Below, piece after piece: positions 44,811 through 53,430 of a stretch of DNA of 64,000 nt; the stretch's first letter is position 1, and each line of letters opens with the position of its first letter. The position numbers and the translations under genes are program-made. The stretch is from the NCBI RefSeq assembly GCF_008642315.1, contig NZ_CP029192.1, forward strand, positions 8,432,001-8,496,000, written 5' to 3'. This DNA comes from Streptomyces venezuelae (lineage in GTDB: Bacteria; Actinomycetota; Actinomycetes; Streptomycetales; Streptomycetaceae). Below the pieces are notes generated by a model. It did no database searches. It was given only the letters and a program-made list of their open reading frames with translations, and had not been told where the DNA came from.

Positions 44811-45080
44811 CTAACCGGCGACGACGGCACCGAGGATCATCCCGCCGATCAGGCCGACGGCGCCGACCAGCAGGGCGATGGTGGAGAGCCGCTCGTGCCG
44901 GGCGAACTTGGCGACGACGGCCAGGATCAGGCCGCCCAGCCCGAAAACGATCGGCAGGAAGAGAAGACCGATCGCGCCCATCACGATCGCGATGATGCTG
45001 AGAACGTTCTCGCTGGCGGCGCCGCTCCTGGCCGTGGCGTGGTGCTGCCCGACCGGCTGGTTGCCGTACTGCGTACTCAT
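44811..45080 (-). CDS. Small DUF4190-like membrane protein
   Basis: An 89-residue protein with a hydrophilic N-terminus rich in Gln/His/Ala and two hydrophobic segments (SIIAIVMGAIGLLFLPIVFG and LSTIALLVGAVGLIGGMILG) joined by a short basic loop. This is the layout of the DUF4190 family of unknown function common in Streptomyces. The ATG at 45080 is set by GGAGTGGGAG directly upstream. It is convergent with the protease gene and shares its terminator. No function can be assigned. Confidence 0.75.
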   Translation of the reverse strand: MSTQYGNQPVGQHHATARSGAASENVLSIIAIVMGAIGLLFLPIVFGLGGLILAVVAKFARHERLSTIALLVGAVGLIGGMILGAVVAG

Positions 45081-45379
45081 CTCCCACTCCTTCGGGTCGG
45101 TCGCTCCAAGAACCGGTCTCAAGCGACCGGACTAACGCTCGAGTGCCCCGAACTCCCGTCCTTATACGGCCAGTTCCCGCACAAGCCCCGCACCACCCCC
45201 TGGCCGAGCGCCGCGCCCGTGCCGGGCGGCCGACCCGCCCTGGCCGCTCACCGGTACGCACCGAACCGTTTATCGGATTGGTAAAGAACCCCCATCCCAT
45301 CTGTTCTCAGCCACCCCTCAGACGCAAAGATCCCCCGTACTGCTCGAATCTGCTCGAATCGATGTGCGGGAGGCCCGAC

Positions 45380-47005
45380 TTGAGAAGGACCCCAGGGACC
45401 AGACGGCGGACGGCGGTGTTCGGATCCGCGGGGGCTCTTGTCGCCGCGACGCTGATAGCGGGCGCCGTCGCGGCCCCGACGGCGAACGCCGACGCGGCTT
45501 CGGCGGTGCGGGACCACGCGGCCCGTTCCGGCAAGGACCGCGAGACGCGCGGCGCCGCCCTCGCCGCGCAGCGCGCCGCGAAGGCCGGTATCGACTGGCG
45601 GGACTGCCCGGCGGACTGGGGGTTCGAGAAGCCCATCCAGTGCGGCTGGGTCACCGTCCCGGTCGACTACGCCAAGCCCGACGGCAAGAAGATCAAGCTC
45701 GCCGTCGACCGTATCGGCAGCACCGGCACCAAGGACGAGCGCCAGGGCGCTCTCGTCTACAACCCGGGCGGCCCCGGTGGCTCCGGCATGCGCTTCCCGC
45801 GCCGTGTCACGACCAAGAGCAAGCTGTGGGAGAAGACGTCCAAGGCGTACGACTTCGTGGGCTTCGACCCGCGCGGCGTCGGGCACTCCGCGCCCATCTC
45901 CTGCGTCGACCCGCAGGAGTTCGTGAAGGCGCCCAAGCTCGACCCGATACCCGACAGTGAGGCCGACAAGCGCGCCCAGCGCAAGCTCGCCGCCGAGTAC
46001 GCCGACGGCTGCCAGGAGCGCAGCGGCCGCATGCTGCCGCACATGACGACGCCCAACACCGCCCGCGACCTGGACGTCATCCGCGCCGCGCTCGGCGAGA
46101 AGAAGCTGAACTTCCTCGGTGTTTCGTACGGCACCTACCTGGGCGCGGTCTACAGCACCCTCTACCCGACGCACGTGCGCCGCATGATCTTCGACTCCGT
46201 GGTCAACCCGCGCACGGACAAGATCTGGTACGAGGTCAACCTCGACCAGGACGTCGCTTTCGAGAAGCGCCTCATCGACTGGATGAAGTGGGTCGCGAAG
46301 AACGACGCCGCCTTCCACCTCGGTGACACCTACGCCGAAGTCCGCGGCCAGTGGGACAAGCTCCGCGCCACCGCGAAGAAGCAGCCCCTGAACGGTGTCG
46401 TCGGCCCGGCCGAGCTGCACTCGTACTTCCAGAGCGCGCCGTACTACGACTCCTCCTGGGTCGAGATCGCCACGAACTGGAGCAAGTACGTCGCCGGCGA
46501 CCCGAAGCCCCTCATCGAGGCGGCGAGCCCCGACCTGTCCGACACCGCGGGCAACATCGCGAGCGAGAACGGCAACGCGGTCTACACCGCAGTCGAGTGC
46601 GCCGACGCCAAGTGGCCGCGGAGCTGGCAGAAGTGGGACCGCGACAACACCCGCATCCACAAGACCAGCCCCTTCATGACCTGGGGCAACGCCTGGATGA
46701 ACCTGCCCTGCGCCACCTGGTCCAGCAAGCAGCAGCGCCCGGTCGAGGTCCGTACGCACAAGGGTCTGCCGAAGACGCTGATCATGCAGTCCACGCGTGA
46801 CGCCGCGACGCCGTACCGCGGCGCCGTCGAGCTGCACAAGCGCCTCAAGGGCTCCCGCCTGGTCACGGAGAAGGACGCCGGCTCGCACGGCATCACCAAC
46901 CTCGCCAACCCGTGCCTCAACGACCGGGTCGACACCTACCTGCTGACCGGCAAGGTCGACGCCTCCGACGTCACCTGCGGCCCGCACGCCACTCCCAAGC
47001 CGTAG
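45380..47005 (+). CDS. Secreted tripeptidyl-aminopeptidase-like alpha/beta hydrolase
   Basis: A 541-residue exported serine hydrolase of the Streptomyces Tap/SlpD/SlpE type (peptidase S33). The twin-Arg-containing signal peptide (RTPGTRRRTAVFGS, cleavage near ANA-DA) is followed by YNPGGPGGSG (oxyanion region), FDPRGVGHS, the nucleophile GVSYG, the acid in STRDAATP and the His in AGSHGIT. The family removes N-terminal tripeptides outside the cell, often acting with secreted proteases such as the one just upstream. TTG at 45380 is chosen because GGGAGG lies 6 nt upstream; an ATG at 45362 would contain that site. A hairpin follows at 47025. Confidence 0.88.
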   Translation: MRRTPGTRRRTAVFGSAGALVAATLIAGAVAAPTANADAASAVRDHAARSGKDRETRGAALAAQRAAKAGIDWRDCPADWGFEKPIQCGWVTVPVDYAKPDGKKIKLAVDRIGSTGTKDERQGALVYNPGGPGGSGMRFPRRVTTKSKLWEKTSKAYDFVGFDPRGVGHSAPISCVDPQEFVKAPKLDPIPDSEADKRAQRKLAAEYADGCQERSGRMLPHMTTPNTARDLDVIRAALGEKKLNFLGVSYGTYLGAVYSTLYPTHVRRMIFDSVVNPRTDKIWYEVNLDQDVAFEKRLIDWMKWVAKNDAAFHLGDTYAEVRGQWDKLRATAKKQPLNGVVGPAELHSYFQSAPYYDSSWVEIATNWSKYVAGDPKPLIEAASPDLSDTAGNIASENGNAVYTAVECADAKWPRSWQKWDRDNTRIHKTSPFMTWGNAWMNLPCATWSSKQQRPVEVRTHKGLPKTLIMQSTRDAATPYRGAVELHKRLKGSRLVTEKDAGSHGITNLANPCLNDRVDTYLLTGKVDASDVTCGPHATPKP

Positions 47006-47024
47006 CGGAGAGCGGTTGGTCATG

Positions 47025-47053
47025 CGCCGCGTGCCCCCGGAGCGCACGCGGCG
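47025..47053 (+). terminator. Hairpin after the hydrolase gene
   Basis: The perfect 10-bp arms cgccgcgtgc and gcacgcggcg lie 20 nt after the stop codon. The remaining gap to 47307 has no supported gene. Confidence 0.65.
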
Positions 47054-47243
47054 GCCGCCGCTCCTTTCGGGTGCCTTCCCGGGGGAGCGGCCATGGGCCC
47101 CGTCACGTCCTGCTGTTCCGATGGGTCATGGAGAACCCGCCGGACGACGAGTGCATCATGATGCCGGGCGGCGGCGGGGTGTACGGCGGGGCCACGGTTC
47201 CGCACGCGGTGTTCTCCGGATGGCGACGGGGGACAGCGACGGC

Positions 47244-47272
47244 GGGGTGTGCCGCCTCAGGCGGCGCACCCC
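47244..47272 (-). terminator. Hairpin after the PlsC-like gene
   Basis: The 13-bp arms with one T:G pair around a 3-nt loop (ggggtgtgccgcc / ggcggcgcacccc) lie 35 nt downstream of the acyltransferase stop codon on the minus strand. Confidence 0.65.
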
Positions 47273-47307
47273 GTGCCGACCTCATCGGCTCACCCGTGCC
47301 GGCCTCC

Positions 47308-48054
47308 TCAGCTCAACGGCATCCGCGGCCGCCTCCGGGGTTCCTTCCCCCCGGCCGCCGCGCGCTCACGTTCCGCTTCCGCCTCCTCCGCCTTCACGAC
47401 GGCCGCGTACTTGTCGACGTACTCCTGTCCGGAGAGCCCGAGGATCGCGTACATGATCTCGTCGGTGACGGCCCGCAGGACGGCCTTCTCGCCGTCCATG
47501 CCCACGTAGCGCGTGAAGTCGAGCGGCTCGCCGAAACGAATCGTCACCCGCTTGAACTTGGGGAACTTCCGGCCGGGCGGCTGCGCCTCGAAGGTGCCGA
47601 TCATGGCGCACGGGACCACCGGCACCTGCGCCTTGAGCGCCATCGCCGCCACGCCGACCTTGCCCTTGTAGAGCCGTCCGTCGTGCGAGCGGGTGCCCTC
47701 CGGATAGATGCCGAGCAGCTCGCCCTTGCGCAGCACGCCGAGGCCCTCGCGGATCGCCGCCTGGCCCGCCTCCTTTCCGGAGCGGTCCACGGGGATCTGA
47801 CCCGCGCTGCGGAAGAACGCGGCGGTCAGGCGGCCCTTGAGGCCGGGCCCCGTGAAGTACTCGGCCTTCGCGAGGAACGTGATGCGGCGCTTGATGATCG
47901 CCGGCATCAGGAAGTGGTCGGAGAACGACAGGTGGTTTCCCGCGACGATCGCCGCGCCGCCGTCCGGCACATGCTCCAGGCCCTCGATTCTGGGCCGGAA
48001 CATCAGCCGGAGCAGCGGGCCGAGGATCACGTGCTTGAGCAGTAGGTAGAACAT
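47308..48054 (-). CDS. PlsC-type 1-acyl-glycerol-3-phosphate acyltransferase
   Basis: A 248-residue lysophosphatidic-acid acyltransferase. The catalytic motif NHLSFSD (H-x4-D; about residues 41-47) and the glycerol-phosphate-binding PEGTRSHDG (about 119-127) are both intact. The enzyme transfers a fatty acyl group to position 2 of 1-acyl-glycerol-3-phosphate in membrane phospholipid synthesis. The N-terminus MFYLLLKHVILGPLLR is membrane-associating. The ATG at 48054 has GGAAGG 7 nt upstream. Several PlsC paralogues usually occur in a Streptomyces genome, so the exact acceptor is uncertain. Confidence 0.93.
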   Translation of the reverse strand: MFYLLLKHVILGPLLRLMFRPRIEGLEHVPDGGAAIVAGNHLSFSDHFLMPAIIKRRITFLAKAEYFTGPGLKGRLTAAFFRSAGQIPVDRSGKEAGQAAIREGLGVLRKGELLGIYPEGTRSHDGRLYKGKVGVAAMALKAQVPVVPCAMIGTFEAQPPGRKFPKFKRVTIRFGEPLDFTRYVGMDGEKAVLRAVTDEIMYAILGLSGQEYVDKYAAVVKAEEAEAERERAAAGGKEPRRRPRMPLS

Positions 48055-48281
48055 GGCGGCCGCCTTCCCCCTGGTCCCGGTGCCGACGCACAGTAGTCAA
48101 TCGACGGCGCGGATGCGAGAGCCCGTACGGGCCCTTGCGTGCCGCCGGACGGGTGAACGAGCGGCGTGGCGGTGCGGCGCGCGCCGCCGGAGAGGGGTGC
48201 CGTGGCTACTTCCCGGTGTCGTCCGACGCCACGGAACGTCACCGCCGTCGACCCGTCCGACGCGTACCCCGGAGGTCTCCC

Positions 48282-48731
48282 ATGCGCTCGCTCCCTCTCG
48301 CGGCCGCCGTCGGCCTGCTGGCCCTCGGAGGGCTCACGCCGGCCCATGCGGTGGCGCCTGCCCATACCTCCGCGCCCGCCCACGCCGCCGACGCCGCCGC
48401 GCCCGCCCACGCCGCCACGCCCGCCCCGAAGCGCGGGCTCTTCCTCACCGTCTCGGGCGCCGAGAACACCTGGGTGCGCGGCGTGCTGCTGCACTGTGTG
48501 CCCGAACCCGCCGGGGCCCATCCGCGGGCGGCCGAGGCGTGCGAGGCGCTGGCTCTGGCCCGTGGAGACTTCGACGAGCTGCCGGACGACCCGCGCGCCT
48601 GCACGAAGGAGTTCGACCCGGTCACGGCGACGGCGACCGGGTCGTACGACGGCAAGGCGATCAGTTGGCACAAGACGTACCCGAACGCCTGCGCCCTGGC
48701 GGCGGACACGGGCGTCGTGTTCCGCTTCTGA
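48282..48731 (+). CDS. Subtilisin-inhibitor-like (SSI) secreted protease inhibitor
   Basis: A 149-residue secreted protein. The signal peptide MRSLPLAAAVGLLALG (cleavage near AHA-VA) is followed by an Ala/Pro-rich linker and an SSI domain with four Cys. The domain carries GLFLTVSGAENTW, a CVPEP segment, RACTKEFDPV and the closing YPNACAL. SSI proteins block extracellular subtilisin- and trypsin-like proteases in Streptomyces, and two secreted peptidases are encoded within 6 kb. The P1 region (CVPEPAG, ARAACEAL-like) looks divergent, so specificity is not assigned. The ATG at 48282 is set by GGAGG 6 nt upstream. Confidence 0.88.
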   Translation: MRSLPLAAAVGLLALGGLTPAHAVAPAHTSAPAHAADAAAPAHAATPAPKRGLFLTVSGAENTWVRGVLLHCVPEPAGAHPRAAEACEALALARGDFDELPDDPRACTKEFDPVTATATGSYDGKAISWHKTYPNACALAADTGVVFRF

Positions 48732-48763
48732 AACCCCGGGGGGCCCGACGTGCGCCGCCACGC

Positions 48764-48922
48764 TCACGTGGCCCGCGACAGCACCATCGCCAGCGTGATC
48801 AGACCGAGCACCACCCAGCCGAACCACAACCAGCCGTTGCTTCCGAGAGCCACCGTGTAGGCCGTCACCATGACGAGGCCTCCGATGGTGAACCCACCCA
48901 TGGTCTTCGTGGAACCGGGCAT
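48764..48922 (-). CDS. 52-residue membrane protein
   Basis: A short gene with a strong ribosome site (GGAGGAGG, 7 nt before the ATG at 48922). It encodes two hydrophobic stretches, TIGGLVMVTAYTVAL and WLWFGWVVLGLITLAMVL, separated by a SNG turn. Codon third positions are GC-rich throughout. It lies between the SSI gene (convergent) and CtaG. No family is recognised; similar tiny two-helix proteins are common in Streptomyces. Confidence 0.65.
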   Translation of the reverse strand: MPGSTKTMGGFTIGGLVMVTAYTVALGSNGWLWFGWVVLGLITLAMVLSRAT

Positions 48923-49009
48923 CGCTCAGCCTCCTCCCGGCAGCCTGCGGCGCTCACGCGTCCAGACCGCGGTCCGAAGACCATCGTGACCCGGGAAGAC
49001 CCTCTGGCG

Positions 49010-49960
49010 CTAGCGTCCGCGAGCGGCCAGTGAGGCCAGATAGGCGTTGTACGCCTCCAGCTCCTTGTCGCCGTCGCGGTCCGCGGCACGGTCCTTGCGG
49101 CGCGCCTCGCGGTCGTCGGAGCGCCGCCACTGGAAGAGGAGGGCGACCAGGACCACCACGGACGGGATCTCGCTGAACGCCCAGGCGATGCCGCCCGCGG
49201 CCTCCTGGTCGGCGAGCGCGTCGATGCCGAGCGAGGCGGGCGGGTGCATGTACGTGCCGATCATCGGCTGGCTCGCCATCATCAGTGCGATGCCGAAGAA
49301 CGCGTGGAACGGCATGCCCGCGAAGAGCTCCAGCATCCGCATGATGTAGCCGGGGCGGTGCGGTCCCGGGTCGACGCCCATGATCGGCCAGAAGAAGACG
49401 AGGCCGACGGCGAGGAAGTGGACCATCATCCCGATGTGGCCCGCCTTGGAGCCCATCAGCGTGTCGAACAGCGGCGTGAAGTAGAGCGCGTACAGGCTCG
49501 CGATGAACAGCGGGATCGTGAACGCGGGATGCGTGATGATCTTGATGTAGCGGCTGTGGAGGAGCCGGAGGAGCCACTCGCGCGGGCCCTTGCGGCCGCG
49601 CCCCGCCGCCGGCAGCGCACGCAGCGCCAGCGTGATCGGCGCGCCGAGCAGCAGCAGGATCGGCGACAGCATGCTGATCACCATGTGCTGCACCATGTGC
49701 ACGCTGAACATGACCATGCCGTAGTCGTTGAGCTTGGTGCACATCACCAGGAGCACGGTCAGGATGCCGAGCACGAACGAGACCGTGCGGCCGACCGGCC
49801 ACTTGTCACCGCGCCGCACGAGCCGCGCCACGCCCCATCCGTACAGGGCGAGGGCCACCAGGCAGCCGATGAGGAAGAAGGGGTCGGCCGACAGCTCGAG
49901 GCCTCGCCCCAGCGTGAACGGCGGCAGATCCATGTTCATGCCGTGCCCGCTGTGATCCAT
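49010..49960 (-). CDS. ctaG: CtaG (caa3-type) cytochrome c oxidase assembly membrane protein
   Basis: A 316-residue multi-pass protein of the caa3_CtaG family, with about seven to nine hydrophobic segments. Conserved His are in FSVHMVQHM, MVHFLAVG and MPFHAFFG. The N-terminal Met/His-rich MDHSGHGMNMD could bind copper. The family helps assemble the Cu centre of cytochrome oxidase. The ATG at 49960 follows AGGAG by 9 nt; a longer in-frame reading would add 40 non-conserved residues. The highly charged C-terminus (RRSDDREARRKDRAADRDGD) is cytoplasmic by the positive-inside rule. Confidence 0.9.
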   Translation of the reverse strand: MDHSGHGMNMDLPPFTLGRGLELSADPFFLIGCLVALALYGWGVARLVRRGDKWPVGRTVSFVLGILTVLLVMCTKLNDYGMVMFSVHMVQHMVISMLSPILLLLGAPITLALRALPAAGRGRKGPREWLLRLLHSRYIKIITHPAFTIPLFIASLYALYFTPLFDTLMGSKAGHIGMMVHFLAVGLVFFWPIMGVDPGPHRPGYIMRMLELFAGMPFHAFFGIALMMASQPMIGTYMHPPASLGIDALADQEAAGGIAWAFSEIPSVVVLVALLFQWRRSDDREARRKDRAADRDGDKELEAYNAYLASLAARGR

Positions 49961-50016
49961 CCAGTGGCTCCTGATTCGTGCGGATTGTGCGACGTGTGTC
50001 GGCACCAGAGTAGAAC

Positions 50017-50046
50017 TGCCCCCGGCCGCTGACGCGACCGGGGGCA
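50017..50046 (-). terminator. Hairpin after phosphofructokinase
   Basis: The perfect 9-bp arms tgcccccgg and ccgggggca around a 12-nt loop lie 21 nt beyond the pfkA stop codon on the minus strand. Confidence 0.65.
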
Positions 50047-50067
50047 GGAGTTCGACGGGGGAGCGGA

Positions 50068-51093
50068 CTACAGCACGCACTCCGCTTCGGCGTACCGCTC
50101 CTCGGGCACCGTCTTCAGCGTCTCCACGGCCTCCGCGAGCGGCACCATCGTGATGTCCGTGCCGCGCAGCGCCGTCATGTTGCCGAACTCGCCGCGGTGC
50201 ACGGCCTCCACGGCGTGCCAGCCGAACCGGGTCGCGAGGACGCGGTCGTACGCGGTGGGGGTGCCGCCGCGCTGGACGTGGCCGAGGATGACCGGACGGG
50301 CCTCCTTGCCGAGGCGCTGCTCCAGTTCGAGGGAGAGCTGGCGGGCGATGCCCGCGAACCGCTCGTGGCCGTAGACGTCCTTGCCGCCCACGTCGAACTC
50401 CATGGAGCCCTCACGGGGCTTGGCGCCCTCGGCGGCCACGACGATCGCGAACTTCTTGCCCGCGGAGAAGCGTTCGCCGACCTTCGCGGCCAGCTCCTCG
50501 ATGTCGAAGGGGCGCTCGGGGACGACGATCGCGTGCGCGCCCGCGGCCATGCCGGAGTGCAGGGCGATCCACCCGGTGTGCCGGCCCATCACCTCGACGA
50601 TGAGCACGCGCTGGTGCGACTCGGCGGTGGTCTTGAGGCGGTCGAGGGCCTCCGTCGCCACGCCGACGGCCGTGTCGAAGCCGAAGGTGACGTCCGTGAC
50701 GGCGATGTCGTTGTCGATGGTCTTGGGGACGCCGACGATCGGCAGGCCCGCGTCGGAGAGGAGCCGGGCCGCCTTGAGGGTGCCCTCGCCGCCGATCGGG
50801 ATGATCGCGTCGAGGCCGAGCTCGGCGACGTGTCCCCTGGCGCGCTCCACGCCGTCCCGCAGGTGCGCGGGCTGGACGCGCGAGGAGCCGAGGATCGTGC
50901 CGCCGCGGGCGAGGATGCCGCCCACCGCGTCGAGGTCCAGCTTGCGGTAGTCGCATTCCAGGAGGCCTTTCCAGCCGTCGTGGAAGCCGATGACCTCGTC
51001 GCCGTGGTCCACCACCGCGCGGTGCACGACGGAGCGGATGACGGCGTTGAGGCCGGGGCAGTCGCCGCCGGAGGTCAGGACACCAATGCGCAT
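50068..51093 (-). CDS. pfkA: 6-phosphofructokinase
   Basis: A 341-residue phosphofructokinase. It has the N-terminal nucleotide loop LTSGGDCPGLNAVIR, the GGEGTLKA phosphoryl-donor loop (Gly in the position that marks ATP rather than pyrophosphate use), the catalytic PKTIDNDI, MGRHTGWIAL and the effector/substrate segment HVQRGGTPTAYDR. It phosphorylates fructose-6-phosphate in glycolysis. The ATG at 51093 begins directly at the conserved MRIGVLTSGGD; an upstream in-frame start would add 22 non-conserved residues. The ribosome site is weak. It is probably monocistronic. Confidence 0.95.
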   Translation of the reverse strand: MRIGVLTSGGDCPGLNAVIRSVVHRAVVDHGDEVIGFHDGWKGLLECDYRKLDLDAVGGILARGGTILGSSRVQPAHLRDGVERARGHVAELGLDAIIPIGGEGTLKAARLLSDAGLPIVGVPKTIDNDIAVTDVTFGFDTAVGVATEALDRLKTTAESHQRVLIVEVMGRHTGWIALHSGMAAGAHAIVVPERPFDIEELAAKVGERFSAGKKFAIVVAAEGAKPREGSMEFDVGGKDVYGHERFAGIARQLSLELEQRLGKEARPVILGHVQRGGTPTAYDRVLATRFGWHAVEAVHRGEFGNMTALRGTDITMVPLAEAVETLKTVPEERYAEAECVL

Positions 51094-51205
51094 GGCCCGG
51101 AATACCTTTGCAACGTGGGTCGATGACCGGACCACGTCGTCCGGCTGGATCCCCGCCACCCTATAGGCGCCGGGGGGCCGGGCCGCACCCGGCGTCCGAG
51201 GGCTG

Positions 51206-51238
51206 GACGCCCCCGCTCACATGTGCGGGCGGGGCGTC
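51206..51238 (-). terminator. Hairpin after the murT-gatD operon
   Basis: The inverted repeat gacgcccccgc / gcgggcggggcgtc (one bulge) lies 34 nt past the gatD stop codon on the minus strand. Confidence 0.65.
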
Positions 51239-51271
51239 AGAGGGGCCCTCGGACGGGGCGCTTCAGCGGTG

Positions 51272-52006
51272 TTACGCGGGCTGCTGCGCGGCGTTGATGC
51301 GCTCGTTGCGCAGCGCCTCGTACCAGCGGTCGTCCGTCGGCGGCAGCGCGTTCACGTCGAGGGCCAGCTTCAGGAGCAGGTCCGCGATGAGCGGGTTGCG
51401 GGCGAGGACGGGGCCGTGCATGTAGGTACCGAACACGGTCCCGTTGTACGCCCCCTCGGTCCCGTCCCCCGTCCCGTTGCCCCGCCCGAGCGTCACGCGG
51501 GCGAGCGGCCGCGCGGCCGGGCCGACGTGCGTGATGCCCTGGTGGTTCTCGAAACCGGTCAGCGGGGGCAGGCCGAGCTGCGGGTCGATGTCGGCGAGCA
51601 CGTCGCCGACGCACCGGTCGCCCTCGCCGCGGGTGGAGACCACGTCGAGGAGGCCGAGACCCGGCTCGCGCTGGCCGAGGTCGTTGATGAACTCGTTGCC
51701 AAGGATCTGGTAACCGGCGCAGACCGAGAAGACGATCGCGCCGTTGCCGACCGCGCGCTGGAGGCCGCCGTCGCGGCGCAGCCGCTCGGCCGCGAGCCGC
51801 TGCGGGCGGTCCTCGCCGCCCCCGATCAGGTAGATGTCACCGGAGGTGGGCACCGGCTGGTCGCTGCGCACGTCGTAGCGCTCGACCTGGAGGCCGCGCT
51901 GACGCGCCCGGCGCTCCACGACCAGGGCGTTGCCTTGGTCTCCGTACGTGCTCAGCAGGTCGGGGTAGACCCACACCAGCCGCAGGCTGTTGTCGCTCAT
52001 GCTCAT
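51272..52006 (-). CDS. gatD: Lipid II isoglutaminyl synthase, glutamine amidotransferase subunit GatD
   Basis: A 244-residue class I (CobQ-type) amidotransferase. The nucleophile Cys is in FSVCAGYQILG (about residue 95) and the catalytic His in FGTYMHGPVLARNP. With MurT it amidates the alpha-carboxyl of the D-Glu residue in the lipid II stem peptide, using ammonia from glutamine. It follows murT on the same strand with a 33-nt gap, forming the usual two-gene operon in actinobacteria. The ATG at 52006 has AGGG close upstream; a second ATG 6 nt further in is possible. Confidence 0.94.
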   Translation of the reverse strand: MSMSDNSLRLVWVYPDLLSTYGDQGNALVVERRARQRGLQVERYDVRSDQPVPTSGDIYLIGGGEDRPQRLAAERLRRDGGLQRAVGNGAIVFSVCAGYQILGNEFINDLGQREPGLGLLDVVSTRGEGDRCVGDVLADIDPQLGLPPLTGFENHQGITHVGPAARPLARVTLGRGNGTGDGTEGAYNGTVFGTYMHGPVLARNPLIADLLLKLALDVNALPPTDDRWYEALRNERINAAQQPA

Positions 52007-52039
52007 TTGTCCCTACGAAGATCTAGAGGGCCGGGCGGG

Positions 52040-53278
52040 TCAGTTGCCGACGCGGCGGCGCAGGTCCTGGAACGCGGTGTAGTTCGCGATCGTCTCGATG
52101 CGTCCCGGCGGGGCGAACTGCACCGCCTCGTCGACGCTCTCGCAGACCCGGAAGTCCAGGCCCGCCACTTCGAGGCGCACGGCGAGGTCCAGCTTGCGGT
52201 CGCCGAGCACGAAGATCGGGTGACCGGCGAGCCGGGTGTAGTCGACGTCCCAGAGCCAGGAGGTGTCCGTGCCGTCGGCGCCGCGCGCGTTCACGGAGAG
52301 GATCACCGGGGTCGGGGGCGGGTCGATCAGCGAAAACGTTTCGAGCCAGCCCGCGGGGTTCTTGGCGAGCAGCAGACGCAGGTCGCGGCCCTGGAACTGC
52401 ACCACGTCGTAGCGTCCTGCGACCGCCTGCACCTGGTACATGCGCTCGAGGGCGACCTGCGGCGGCACGCCGAAGACGGCGGCCACGGCGGCCGACGAGG
52501 CGGCGTTCGCCTTGTTCGCCCGGCCCGGCAGCTGCAGGTGGATCGGCCACGCCGAGCCGTGCGGGTCGAGGACGTGGTCGCCGGAGAGCACCCAGCTGGG
52601 CGCCGGACGGCGGAAACCGCACTCGCCGCAGAACCAGTCGTCCCCGGGGCGCTGCATGACGCCACCGCAGGACGGGCACGACCAGGCGTCGTCCTTCCAC
52701 TCCTGGCCCGCCGCCACCCACACCACGTTCGGCGAGGAGGAGGCCGCCCAGACGACCAGCGGGTCGTCGGCGTTGGCGATGATCACGGCCTTGGAGCCGG
52801 CCAGGCCCTCGCGCCACTTCTCGGCGAGCATGCGGGTCTCCGCGGCGCGGTCCAGCTGGTCGCGCGAGAGGTTGAGCAGCGCGATCGCCTTGGGGTCGAC
52901 GTCACGGGCGACGCCCGCGAGGTACTTCTCGTCGACCTCGATCACACCGAACCTGGCGTCCGAGCCACCGGCCAGCGCCGAGGTGATTCCGGCGGGCATG
53001 TTCGCACCGAGCGCGTTCGAGACGACCGGGCCGCTGGCCCGCAGCGCCTCGGCGATCAGGCGCGTGGTGGTCGTCTTTCCGTTGGTGGCCGACACGAGGA
53101 CGACGTCCAGGTGCGTGGCGAGCCGTCCGAGCAGCTCGGGGTCGAGCCTGAGCGCGACCTTGCCGCCGATCACCGATCCGCTGCCGCGGCCCGCTGCCCG
53201 GGACACCGCCGCGGCCGCCTTGCCCGCCGTCACGGCCAGCTTGGCCCGCGGCGACAGCGGGTCCGTGTTGCCTGACAT
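52040..53278 (-). CDS. murT: Lipid II isoglutaminyl synthase, Mur-ligase-like subunit MurT
   Basis: A 412-residue Mur-ligase-family protein. It has the ATP loop SATNGKTTTTRLIAE (about 59-73), a four-Cys zinc ribbon (CPSCGG near 214 and CGECG about 12 residues later) inserted in the central domain as in known MurT, and the C-terminal DUF1727-type domain with GRYDVVQF. It activates the lipid II glutamate for amidation by GatD, the next gene. The ATG at 53278 has GGAGGA 10 nt upstream. The gene is divergent from peptide deformylase. Confidence 0.94.
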   Translation of the reverse strand: MSGNTDPLSPRAKLAVTAGKAAAAVSRAAGRGSGSVIGGKVALRLDPELLGRLATHLDVVLVSATNGKTTTTRLIAEALRASGPVVSNALGANMPAGITSALAGGSDARFGVIEVDEKYLAGVARDVDPKAIALLNLSRDQLDRAAETRMLAEKWREGLAGSKAVIIANADDPLVVWAASSSPNVVWVAAGQEWKDDAWSCPSCGGVMQRPGDDWFCGECGFRRPAPSWVLSGDHVLDPHGSAWPIHLQLPGRANKANAASSAAVAAVFGVPPQVALERMYQVQAVAGRYDVVQFQGRDLRLLLAKNPAGWLETFSLIDPPPTPVILSVNARGADGTDTSWLWDVDYTRLAGHPIFVLGDRKLDLAVRLEVAGLDFRVCESVDEAVQFAPPGRIETIANYTAFQDLRRRVGN

Positions 53279-53430
53279 CTGTCGAGATCCTCCTTGCGTA
53301 CGGCGCCGCGCCTGCCCCCGGCATCGTTTCGCTGCTCAGCCTATCCAGATCCATCTGCGAGCCCGAATTGCGGCACCACCTCGGCACCTCGGCGGTGCCG
53401 CTCCGTCCCTTGGACCGTACTCTTGCCGCC

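Noticed and set aside
47126..47240. Short peptide-like frame (MENPPDDECIMMPGGGGVYG) that might be a ribosomal peptide precursor
   Set aside because: It has no ribosome site, no modifying enzyme nearby, and lies in a terminator-rich gap between two ordinary genes.
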